64,000 bases of DNA, taken from CAVTGO01 sp963734275 (GTDB lineage Bacteria; Actinomycetota; UBA4738; HRBIN12). The stretch spans positions 310,001 through 374,000 of the forward strand of contig CAVTGO010000018.1 of NCBI GenBank assembly GCA_963734275.1, given 5' to 3'. Both the position numbers and the translations under genes were made by a program. Under the pieces are notes generated by a model. The model ran no database searches, was not told where the DNA came from, and saw only the letters and a program-made list of their open reading frames with translations. The first letter of the stretch is position 1. Every line of letters starts with the position of its first letter. Of the stretch, positions 8,478 to 16,038 are shown piece after piece.

Positions 8478-9407
8478 ATGTCGAGCCCCTTCGGCGAGCT
8501 CACGGTGATCGTCAACCCGCACGCCGGCCGCCGCCGGGTGGGGGAGGAGGTCGACGAGCTCGAGCGCAACCTGCGGTCGAAACACTTCGCGTACCGGATT
8601 TTGCGGACCGAGGGCCGTGGCGACGCCACGCGGTTCGCTCGCGAGGCGCTCGGATCCGGCGGGCGGTTCCTGGTCGCGGTAGGCGGCGACGGGACCGTGA
8701 ACGAGGTCGTGAACGGCATGTTCGACGCGCACGGCACCCCGCTCGTCGAAGGAGCGGTCCTCGGGGTCGTCGCGGCCGGCAGCGGGTGCGACCTCATCCG
8801 CACGTTCGGGCTCCCCGGCGACGCGGCGAGGGCGGTGGGGCACCTCACGGGCGACAACACGTACCCGCTCGATGTCGGCAGGATCACCTACACGACCGAG
8901 AACGGCGGGGCCGCCTCGCGGTACTACGTCAACGTCGCCGAGGTGGGCCTCGGCGCGGCCGTCGCCGCCCGTGCCGACCGGATGCCGCCTCGGCTCGGGA
9001 AGGCGAAGTACTTCGTTGGGTTCTGGCTCGAGATGCCGAGGTTCAAGCTCTCGAACGTGAGGGTGCAGGCAGACCGCAAGACGTACGAGGGACCGGCCTA
9101 CCTCGTCGTGGTCGCCAACGCCCAGTACTACGGGGGCGGCATGAAGGTGTCGCCGCGCTCGTACCCGGGCGACGGCGTGCTCGACGTCCTGGTCTTCAAG
9201 GGCCCGAAGTCCGATTCGTTCACGATGATCCCGAAGGTCTACCGGGGGGAGCACGTGCCGCACGACCACATCGAGGAGTACCGCGTGAAGCGGGAGCTGA
9301 CGGTCGAGGCCGACCGACCGCTGCCGATCGAGGCGGACGGCGAGATCCTCGGAACGACGACGGCCTCGTTCGAGGTCCTCGCTCAGCCGATCCTGATGAA
9401 ACTGTGA
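8478..9407 (+). CDS. Diacylglycerol/lipid kinase family protein (YegS/DagK type)
   Basis: A 309-residue protein with the two hallmarks of the DAGK catalytic domain: the N-terminal VIVNPHAGRRR and the nucleotide-binding VAVGGDGTVNEVVNG. The C-terminal beta-sandwich contains GGGMKVSPRSYPGDG. It transfers ATP phosphate to a lipid hydroxyl, probably diacylglycerol or a sphingoid/prenol lipid. I chose the ATG at 8478 because an AGGA sits 8 bases ahead; the ATG at 8469 overlaps that site. Its stop overlaps the GTG start of the next gene. Confidence 0.9.
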   Translation: MSSPFGELTVIVNPHAGRRRVGEEVDELERNLRSKHFAYRILRTEGRGDATRFAREALGSGGRFLVAVGGDGTVNEVVNGMFDAHGTPLVEGAVLGVVAAGSGCDLIRTFGLPGDAARAVGHLTGDNTYPLDVGRITYTTENGGAASRYYVNVAEVGLGAAVAARADRMPPRLGKAKYFVGFWLEMPRFKLSNVRVQADRKTYEGPAYLVVVANAQYYGGGMKVSPRSYPGDGVLDVLVFKGPKSDSFTMIPKVYRGEHVPHDHIEEYRVKRELTVEADRPLPIEADGEILGTTTASFEVLAQPILMKL

Positions 9408-10510
9408 GCGAGCCCACCGCGGAGCGGTTCGCCGAGCGCCGACGCCGGACCATGGCTGCCGCCGAGGAGGCCGGCCTCGCGGGCCTGCTCGTCACGCCGG
9501 GCGCGGACCTCGCGTACCTGGTCGGCCACGCGCCGCCTCCCCTCGAGCGGCTCACCTTGCTGATCCTCGCGGTCGGCTCCGAACCGGTGCTCCTGGTCCC
9601 GGCGCTCGAGGCCCCCGCGGCGGAGACGGCGCCCGGGATCGAGGGCGTCGAGGTCGTGCCTTGGCGTGACGGGGAGGATCCGTACGAAGCCGCCGCGCGG
9701 ATCCTGCGCTCGGGGCGGTTCGCGATCACGGATCAGACCTGGTCCTCGCACCTGCTCGCCCTGGAGCTCGCGACGGCCGATTGCCTGTTCGTCGCCGGCG
9801 GGCGCGTGCTGCCGCTCCTTCGCGCGGTCAAGGACGCGGACGAGATCGAGCGCCTGCGAGCCGCCGGGGCCGGCGCCGACGCCACGTTCGCAGCGGTCGT
9901 CGGGCTCGCCTTCGCCGGGCGTCGCGAGCTGGACGTGGCAGCCGACCTCGACCGGCTGCTCCGCGACCACGGTCACGAGCGCGTGGACTTCACGATCGTC
10001 GGGTCGGGCCCGAACTCCGCGTCGCCGCACCACGGCACATCGGACCGCCTGGTTCAGGCAGGCGACGCCGTGGTGATGGACTTCGGCGGCGTCGCGGACG
10101 GCTACTGCTCGGACCTCACGCGCACGGTGTTCGTCGGCGAGCCCGACGAGGAGCAGCGCCGCGTCTACCGGACCGTCCGCTCAGCGCAGCAGGCGGCCTT
10201 CGAGGCCGTACGTCCGGGCACGGCCGCCCAGGACGTCGACCGGGCGGCGCGCGCCGTGATCGCGGAAGCGGGCTTCGGGGAACGTTTCCTCCACCGCACC
10301 GGGCACGGGATCGGGCTCGAGATCCACGAGCCCCCGTACATCGTCGAGGGGAACGAGATGCCGCTCCGGCCGGGGATGACGTTCTCGGACGAGCCGGGGA
10401 TCTACCTGGCGGGGCGCTTCGGCGTGCGGATCGAAGACCAGGTCGTCGTGACCGAGGACGGTGCCGAGCGCCTCAACGACGCCTCGCGGGAGCTCACGGT
10501 CGTGACCTGA
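9404..10510 (+). CDS. M24B Xaa-Pro aminopeptidase / dipeptidase
   Basis: A 368-residue metallopeptidase beginning at a GTG inside the stop of the lipid kinase gene (GTGA overlap). Residues 1-150 form the creatinase-like N domain. The pita-bread catalytic domain carries all five metal ligands: Asp226 (VVMDFGG), Asp237 (CSDLTRT), His301 (TGHGIGLEIHEPP), Glu330 (TFSDEPGIY) and Glu344 (RIEDQVVV). It probably releases the residue before proline from short peptides. It corresponds in position and type to PepE downstream of helY in mycobacteria. Confidence 0.93.
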   Translation: MSEPTAERFAERRRRTMAAAEEAGLAGLLVTPGADLAYLVGHAPPPLERLTLLILAVGSEPVLLVPALEAPAAETAPGIEGVEVVPWRDGEDPYEAAARILRSGRFAITDQTWSSHLLALELATADCLFVAGGRVLPLLRAVKDADEIERLRAAGAGADATFAAVVGLAFAGRRELDVAADLDRLLRDHGHERVDFTIVGSGPNSASPHHGTSDRLVQAGDAVVMDFGGVADGYCSDLTRTVFVGEPDEEQRRVYRTVRSAQQAAFEAVRPGTAAQDVDRAARAVIAEAGFGERFLHRTGHGIGLEIHEPPYIVEGNEMPLRPGMTFSDEPGIYLAGRFGVRIEDQVVVTEDGAERLNDASRELTVVT

Positions 10511-10554
10511 GCGGGGTTGCCCCGGGGGTGGACCTCGGGTAATCCTTCCCCCCG

Positions 10555-11493
10555 ATGGGGACGAACGGAAGACAGATGGACGGGTTCGACCTCGACCGGT
10601 ACCTGCGCGCCTCCAAGCGCGTCGACCTGTCCGGCGTGGCGTGGGAGCGGATCCCCGAGACGCCGGTGAGCGAGTCCGAGGCGCGGTGCCTCGCCTACAT
10701 GATGGACATCGAGACGCACACCTCGATCTTCCTGCGCGACCTGCTGGCCACGCGGGCCGCGTTCGAGCCCGACGTCACGGCGTTCCTGTCGTGCTGGGTG
10801 TACGAGGAGCTGTGGCACGGCGAGGCCTTCAGCCGGTTCCTCGGTGAGGCGGGCTACGAGCTGGCACCCGATCGCGAGCGGGTCGCGACCGACTCGCCCT
10901 ACCCGTCGCGGGCACCGAGGAACATGTGGATCCGGCGCAAGCTCGGGTCGAAGGGGTACCTCGCTCACGTCGGCACCCTGGTCGGATCGGCCCTGATGGA
11001 CGATTTCGTCGCGATCCACATGACGTGGGGGGCGGCGAACGAGCTCTCGACGCTCACCTCGTACCACCGCCTGATCGCCAGGACCCAACACCCCGAACTG
11101 GTGAACATGCTGAATGCGATCATCAAGGACGAGCGGCGGCACTTCGCGTTCTACCGCTCGCAATCCCGGTTGCGCCTCGCGCGGAGCCCCCGCGCGCGTC
11201 GCGCCACGCGGTGGGCGATGGATCACCTGTGGTCGATCGTGGGGACGGGGGTCCGCCCGCAGGAGGAGACGGACTTCGTCGTGCTCAGCCTCTTCGGCGA
11301 CCAGCCGGGACTCGAGGCCGCCACCGAGATGGACGCGACGATGGCTGAGCTCCCAGGCTTCAAGGGGTGCACGATCTTCCGGCGGGCGCGGCTCGATGCG
11401 CTCGGCCGGGCGGGTGCGGTGCGTCCGCAGGCCCCGGGGATGTGGCGCGTGCAACCCGCGCCGGAAGAACCGCGGCGCGTCACCAGCGCCTGA
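10555..11493 (+). CDS. Ferritin-like di-iron protein, acyl-ACP desaturase-like
   Basis: A 312-residue, mostly helical protein with a full set of di-iron ligands in two ExxH pairs: Glu53 (DIETH), Glu85/His88 (EELWH), a mid-helix Glu163, and Glu193/His196 (DERRH). Spacing matches type-2 (soluble) acyl-ACP desaturases and related oxygenases, so an O2-dependent lipid or metabolite oxidation is likely. A second in-frame ATG at 10576 (MDGFDLDRYL) is an equally good start. It converges with the P450 operon, 7 bases from the end of its last gene. The substrate cannot be told. Confidence 0.8.
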   Translation: MGTNGRQMDGFDLDRYLRASKRVDLSGVAWERIPETPVSESEARCLAYMMDIETHTSIFLRDLLATRAAFEPDVTAFLSCWVYEELWHGEAFSRFLGEAGYELAPDRERVATDSPYPSRAPRNMWIRRKLGSKGYLAHVGTLVGSALMDDFVAIHMTWGAANELSTLTSYHRLIARTQHPELVNMLNAIIKDERRHFAFYRSQSRLRLARSPRARRATRWAMDHLWSIVGTGVRPQEETDFVVLSLFGDQPGLEAATEMDATMAELPGFKGCTIFRRARLDALGRAGAVRPQAPGMWRVQPAPEEPRRVTSA

Positions 11494-11500
11494 CCAGGGC

Positions 11501-12427
11501 TCAGGCGGGCTGCGTCCCCGGCGGCGCGGGGAGGCCCGCGGCCGACGCCGACGTCGACGCCGACGCGCGATAGCGGCGCTCCTCCGTCCACATCAGCGCG
11601 CCGAAGACGACCGCCGAGATCGCCAGTACGGCGACGAAGACCGTCCCCCGGCCGTCGATCAGGTCGCCCGAGGTTCGCGCAACCGCCAGGAGGGCGAGCA
11701 CGAAGTAGAGCGGGAAGAACGGGGCGAGGACCCGGATCCTGGCGTAGTCGCCCTCGCGCGCCGCCCAGCCCATCGCCACCGCCACGGTGAGGAGCCACTG
11801 GCCCATCGCGCCGGCCGCGAGACGGTTCAGGCCCCACGGCCACACGTCCTCCAGAGAGCTGAAGGCGAACATGAGCAGGAGCCCGAGGACGCCGAGCGCC
11901 GCGGTCCAGGCGACGAACGCGATGCGCGTCCACGGCAGCACGGGTTGCACCACGGCCGCGTCGCCGTGCGTGCGCTGCCGCTCTTGGAGGACGAGCGCGA
12001 CGATGTTCAGCGGGGGCAAGCAGACGTACGCGACCAGCCATACCCAGCCGACGAAGATAGCGGTACCGGCGCCTTCGGTGAGGTGGAACGACGAGAGGTC
12101 GCGGAGCGTGAAGAGCAGGATGAAGCTCGTCAGGGCCAGGCCGGCGACGATCATGATCCGGATGCGGAGCCATTCGTGCAGCGCGAGCGCCCACAGGATG
12201 CTCGGGAGGGCCGCCGCGTAGCCCGCGCCGATCATCGATGCCGTGAGCGGGACGGCGATCGTCCACGCGAAGTACTCCTCGGTGCTCCCGGGGACCAGGA
12301 CGGGGCCCAGCGCCACGATGACCAGACCGGTGATGTCGATCGCCATCACGATCTTCGTGTAGCGCAGGACCCGGCCTCCGAGGTCCGTCCCGGTCGGTGA
12401 CCCGGTCCGGTGCATCGCCTGCGTCAT
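11501..12427 (-). CDS. Polytopic membrane protein A, paralogue of the gene at 15154
   Basis: A 308-residue protein with about eight membrane spans and no known catalytic motif. It starts at ATG 12427, overlapping the stop of P450 A by four bases (ATGA), so it is coupled to that gene. It shares marked sequence with the membrane protein at 15154-16038: FAWTIAVPLTA, SSFHL, GWVWLVAY...PP, and a WPWGL segment, in the same order. The C-terminal tail is Ala/Ser rich (ASTSASAAGLPAPP). No Pfam name comes to mind. The pairing suggests a membrane partner, anchor or transporter for P450 products; this is inference. Confidence 0.85.
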   Translation of the reverse strand: MTQAMHRTGSPTGTDLGGRVLRYTKIVMAIDITGLVIVALGPVLVPGSTEEYFAWTIAVPLTASMIGAGYAAALPSILWALALHEWLRIRIMIVAGLALTSFILLFTLRDLSSFHLTEGAGTAIFVGWVWLVAYVCLPPLNIVALVLQERQRTHGDAAVVQPVLPWTRIAFVAWTAALGVLGLLLMFAFSSLEDVWPWGLNRLAAGAMGQWLLTVAVAMGWAAREGDYARIRVLAPFFPLYFVLALLAVARTSGDLIDGRGTVFVAVLAISAVVFGALMWTEERRYRASASTSASAAGLPAPPGTQPA

Positions 12428-13755
12428 CGGGCAGCCGCCTCCTTCCGTGGCTCGAGGTTGAGCACGACGCCATTCCTCGGCTTGATGTTGACGCGCATCA
12501 GGGGCTCCGGCTCGAAACCCGGGACCGGGGAGATCTTCCAGCGCTGCACGATCGTCGCCAACAGGAGCACGCCCTCCAGGTCGGCGAAGGGCGAGCCGAC
12601 GCACCCGCGGATCCCGGCGCCGAAGGGGAAGTACGCGAAGTCGGGCCGGGCCGCGATGGCCTCGTCGGAGAAGCGCTCGGGATCGAAGTGCTCCGGGTCC
12701 GGGTACCAGCGCGTGTCGTGATGCACGACGTATTCGCTGACGAACAGGATCGAGCCCGCGGGGAGGACGCCCCCGGAGACCGGTAGGTCGCGCACGACGC
12801 GCCGGGTCAGGATCCAGACGGGCGGGTAGAAACGCAGGACCTCGGACCAGACCTTCCGCGTGTAGGGCAGCTCGGCGTAGTCGGCGCCGCGGGGGAGCCG
12901 TCCGCCCAGCACCGAGTCGATCTCGCCGGCCAGGCGCTCCTGCACGTGGGGGTTCTTCGCCAGCAGGTGCATCGCCCACGACTGCGCGACCCGCGCGGGC
13001 CGATGGCCGCCGTAGAGCTGGATCAGCTGGTCCCGGATCTCCTTGTTCGTCATCCCGGCCTCGCCGCCGACGAGGTCCGCCACGATCCACGGTCCGGGAT
13101 CGGTCCGTCGGCGCTCGATCGCCTCCACGAGGGTAGCGTCGGCCTCATGCTCGGCGCGCTGGAACCGCCGGACCTTCGGCAGCGGCAGGCGCACGAGCGG
13201 ACCGAGCGACGGGAGGACCTTGAACGCGTTGAACGCGTCGTAGAGCTCGTCCACGGCATCGACGATGCGAGGCCCGAGCGGTCCGTCCGCGCCCTCGCCG
13301 AGCGTCGCCTTCACGAGCATCGGGAGCGTCACCTTCGCGAGCGGTGGATACACGTTGACCGGCTTCGAGACGTTCCAGCGGTCGAGCCGCCGGTCCGCCT
13401 CCTCCACGATCGCGTCGCCGAGCCGTTCGACGCGGGCCGGATCGAGCGTCGGCTCGACCACCGCGCGGTCGGCGTCGTGGCGGACCCCGGCGGTCGTCAA
13501 CAGCCCGTCGCCGAGCATGCGGCCCGACGCGGCGGCGCCCCGTCCCTTCGAGACGGCCGCCGCGCCGTCGACGAAGACCTGCTTCACGTGATCGGGGTGG
13601 CTGAGGAGATAGGTCTTCTTCGGCCCGGCCGGCAGTCGGACGAAGTCGCCGTAGCGTCGCGCGAACTCCTGGAAGAGCAGATGCGGGGTGCGCACCGAGC
13701 CGACGTACTTCACGTAGGTGCCGAGGCCGCGTGGCCCGGGCGTGCTGCTGCTCAT
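12424..13755 (-). CDS. Cytochrome P450 A
   Basis: A 443-residue P450. The heme-binding loop FGAGIRGCVG places the thiolate at Cys385. The K-helix ExxR is Glu305-Arg308 (SEVLRFYPP), and the C-helix HxxxR is near His93-Arg97. In the I-helix, where most P450s carry (A/G)Gx(D/E)T, this protein has GGHRPARVAQSW (249-260): Arg252 and Pro253 replace the acid and the alcohol. Classic O2-activating monooxygenase chemistry is therefore doubtful. No ferredoxin or reductase gene lies nearby. It is 27 bases downstream of P450 B and overlaps the membrane-protein gene that follows. Confidence 0.93.
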   Translation of the reverse strand: MSSSTPGPRGLGTYVKYVGSVRTPHLLFQEFARRYGDFVRLPAGPKKTYLLSHPDHVKQVFVDGAAAVSKGRGAAASGRMLGDGLLTTAGVRHDADRAVVEPTLDPARVERLGDAIVEEADRRLDRWNVSKPVNVYPPLAKVTLPMLVKATLGEGADGPLGPRIVDAVDELYDAFNAFKVLPSLGPLVRLPLPKVRRFQRAEHEADATLVEAIERRRTDPGPWIVADLVGGEAGMTNKEIRDQLIQLYGGHRPARVAQSWAMHLLAKNPHVQERLAGEIDSVLGGRLPRGADYAELPYTRKVWSEVLRFYPPVWILTRRVVRDLPVSGGVLPAGSILFVSEYVVHHDTRWYPDPEHFDPERFSDEAIAARPDFAYFPFGAGIRGCVGSPFADLEGVLLLATIVQRWKISPVPGFEPEPLMRVNIKPRNGVVLNLEPRKEAAAR

Positions 13756-13782
13756 CCGACCTCCTGGAAACTCCGGCGGAGG

Positions 13783-15147
13783 CTAGCACGACCTCCCTGG
13801 GCGCGCTGCCACGCGTCGCGGCTCCGGGATCATCGGCAGGCCGCCGCGCGGCTTCAGCGTGATCACGGCCGACGGTTCCACCGCGCCCCGGCCGGGCGGT
13901 GGGCGGAGCCGCCACCGCTGCGCGAGTGTCGCGAGGATCAGGGGAGCCTCCATCCATGCGAAGTGGTCGCCGACGCACCGCATCGGCCCGCCGCCGAACG
14001 GGAAGAACGCGTACGGATGGGTCGGCCAGCGATCGCTCCCGAAGCGCAGCGGGTCGAAGCGATCGGGCTCGGGGTGGAAGCGGGCATCGCGATGGATCAC
14101 GTACGGGACGACCAGCACCGACGTTCCGGCGCGGACGAGATAGCCGTTCAGTCGGCGATCCGAGACCGCCTCGCGCTTGATGATCCACGCCGGCGGGAAC
14201 AGGCGCAGGGATTCGGCGAAGATCCCCCGGGTCGTCGGGAGCGCCGGCAGGTCATCGGGCGTCGGGAGGCGGCCGTCGAGGACCTCGTCGAGCTCGGCAT
14301 GCAGCCGCGCCTCGACCTCGGGGTGCTCCGAGAGCAGGTGCCACGTCCACGTGAGGCCGGTGGCCGCGCCCGCGCGAGCGCCGAGAAGCAGGTTGATCGC
14401 CTCCGAAGCCGCAAGTGGGCCGGCCATGGTCGCGTCGCCCTCGGAGCCAGAACCGTGCAACAGCCCTGGCAGCACCCCGCCGGGCAGGCCGTCGCCCTCG
14501 CGGGCCCGCGCGACCACCGCCTCGGCGTAGCGCCCGAGCGTCGCCCGGGCCTGTCGGGCCTGGCGATCGCGCGGTGCGAACCGGTCCCTCGCGTTCGGGA
14601 ACGGCAGGAGCAGCCGCCAGAACGACGCGGCGCTCGTGGCCAGCGCCCGGACGACCCGTTCTGTCTCGACCGCGTCCACGGCGGGTCCGAGGACGCGGAT
14701 GATCACGCGTGCCGCCGCGTCTCGCATGTCGTCGAACACGTCGACGGCGACCCCGGCGCGCCACGAATCGCGGAGGCGGACCGCCTCGTCGACCACGACG
14801 CCCGCATGCTCGGTGACCGCCTCGCGCGACAGCAGCGGCTGTATCCGGTCTCGCTGCCGGCGGTGGAGGTGGCCGGTGCTCACGAGCAGTCCCTCGCCGA
14901 GGAGCCGCTTCACCGGCTCGGTGCCGGCCCCGCGGTCGAACCGGTCGCCGTCCGACTCCAGCACCTCGCGCGCGAGGTCGGGGTGCCCGACGACGAGGAC
15001 CTCCATCGGTCCGGCGCGCAGGGACACGAGGTCGCCGTACTCGCGCACGAGGCGCTCCGCGAGCCGTGGATCGCGTAACAGATGAACGGCGGCGCGCGCC
15101 AGGGCGAGGCCTCGGGGGCCGGGCGGGCGCTCGGCGCGGGTCACCAC
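13783..15147 (-). CDS. Cytochrome P450 B
   Basis: A 454-residue P450. The heme loop FGGGPMRCVG gives Cys391 and the K-helix ExxR is Glu312-Arg315 (AESLRLFPPAWII). The I-helix reads LGARAGAATGLTWTW (255-269); alignment on the Trp puts Ala259 and Gly260 at the usual acid and Thr positions, so the pair is missing here too. It shares a PPxWIxxR segment with P450 A, suggesting a common ancestor, but they differ widely. Its start is 6 bases downstream of the membrane protein B stop. Peroxygenase, isomerase or dehydratase chemistry are alternatives. Confidence 0.93.
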   Translation of the reverse strand: MVTRAERPPGPRGLALARAAVHLLRDPRLAERLVREYGDLVSLRAGPMEVLVVGHPDLAREVLESDGDRFDRGAGTEPVKRLLGEGLLVSTGHLHRRQRDRIQPLLSREAVTEHAGVVVDEAVRLRDSWRAGVAVDVFDDMRDAAARVIIRVLGPAVDAVETERVVRALATSAASFWRLLLPFPNARDRFAPRDRQARQARATLGRYAEAVVARAREGDGLPGGVLPGLLHGSGSEGDATMAGPLAASEAINLLLGARAGAATGLTWTWHLLSEHPEVEARLHAELDEVLDGRLPTPDDLPALPTTRGIFAESLRLFPPAWIIKREAVSDRRLNGYLVRAGTSVLVVPYVIHRDARFHPEPDRFDPLRFGSDRWPTHPYAFFPFGGGPMRCVGDHFAWMEAPLILATLAQRWRLRPPPGRGAVEPSAVITLKPRGGLPMIPEPRRVAARPGRSC

Positions 15148-15153
15148 CGGACC

Positions 15154-16038
15154 CTACAGCGGCGAGGGAGGGGGAGGGACGCTGGCGCCCGGGGACCGCC
15201 GGCGCTTCGCCGCGGCGCTCGGGCGCGTGCGGGACTCCGTGACGAACCCCCAGGCGCCGAGGATGAAGAAGCTGGCGAGCACCGCGAGATACACCCTCGC
15301 GCCCGTGCTCTCCCACCGGAGGTCGTCGGAGAACCGCAGGAGCATCACCAGGTGCATCGCCCCCAGGAACGGGTAGCCGAGCATCGCCGCTCGAACCCTG
15401 CGGTAGTCGTCCTCGACGACCGAGTGTGCGGCGAGCACCCCGAACGCGAGGACCCAGGCCGAGACCGCCTGCGACGAGAGCGGCGGCAGGTCCCACGGCC
15501 ACAGCTCGGCGGCCGATCCCGGGACGACGAACAGCGCGATCCCGAGCGGGATCATCAGGGCCGCCTGGGCGCCGAGGATCGCCTTGACCCACAGGGGGAG
15601 CGGGTGCTCGCGTGGCGGGTCGGTGCCGGGCGTCCGGATCTGCTTCGCGAAGAAGTACAGGAGCATCGGCGGGTAGATGGTGTAGGCGACGACCCAGAAC
15701 CAGCCGAAGAACGTGTCGAGGTGGAACTGATCGAGGTGGAGCAGCGTCGCCGCCGTCGTGAGCGGGGCGAACGCGAGCGCCACCGAGATCGACACGCGCC
15801 CGTACGCCCAGAGGTCCTCGCGCGCGGCCATGATCGCGAGGAGCGCGCTCGACCAGTAGTTGGCGCCGAGGAACGCCGCGGTCATCGGCGGCGCGATCGT
15901 CCACGCGAAGAACCGGTCCGTCCGGGTGGTCAGCAACACCAGCGGAACGCCGATCAGGAACCGCGTGAGGGGTGACACGACCGGGGAGCGCATCCCGTTC
16001 AGGAACGGGCGGTACGTGGAGGTCGTGGCGGCCGCCAT
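15154..16038 (-). CDS. Polytopic membrane protein B, paralogue of the gene at 11501
   Basis: A 294-residue membrane protein with about eight spans. Its ATG overlaps the cysS stop (ATGA). Its motifs match membrane protein A in order: FAWTIAPPMTAAF, LDQFHLDTFFGWFWVVAYTIYPP, and ELWPWDLPPL, then a DDYRRVRA segment (EGDYARIRV in A). The charged C-terminus is cytosolic-looking (RTRPSAAAKRRR). No known function. With protein A it brackets the two P450 genes. Confidence 0.85.
   Translation of the reverse strand: MAAATTSTYRPFLNGMRSPVVSPLTRFLIGVPLVLLTTRTDRFFAWTIAPPMTAAFLGANYWSSALLAIMAAREDLWAYGRVSISVALAFAPLTTAATLLHLDQFHLDTFFGWFWVVAYTIYPPMLLYFFAKQIRTPGTDPPREHPLPLWVKAILGAQAALMIPLGIALFVVPGSAAELWPWDLPPLSSQAVSAWVLAFGVLAAHSVVEDDYRRVRAAMLGYPFLGAMHLVMLLRFSDDLRWESTGARVYLAVLASFFILGAWGFVTESRTRPSAAAKRRRSPGASVPPPPSPL

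Noticed and set aside
4998..9269. A 1,423-codon open frame on the minus strand
   Set aside because: It is antisense to the hydrolase, HelY and lipid kinase genes, which carry clear motifs. At this GC content stop codons are rare in the antisense frame; the translation is low-complexity Arg/His/Glu/Asp with no domain.
12946..15078. A 710-codon plus-strand open frame across both P450 genes
   Set aside because: It is the antisense shadow of two real P450 genes. It lacks a ribosome site and any motif.
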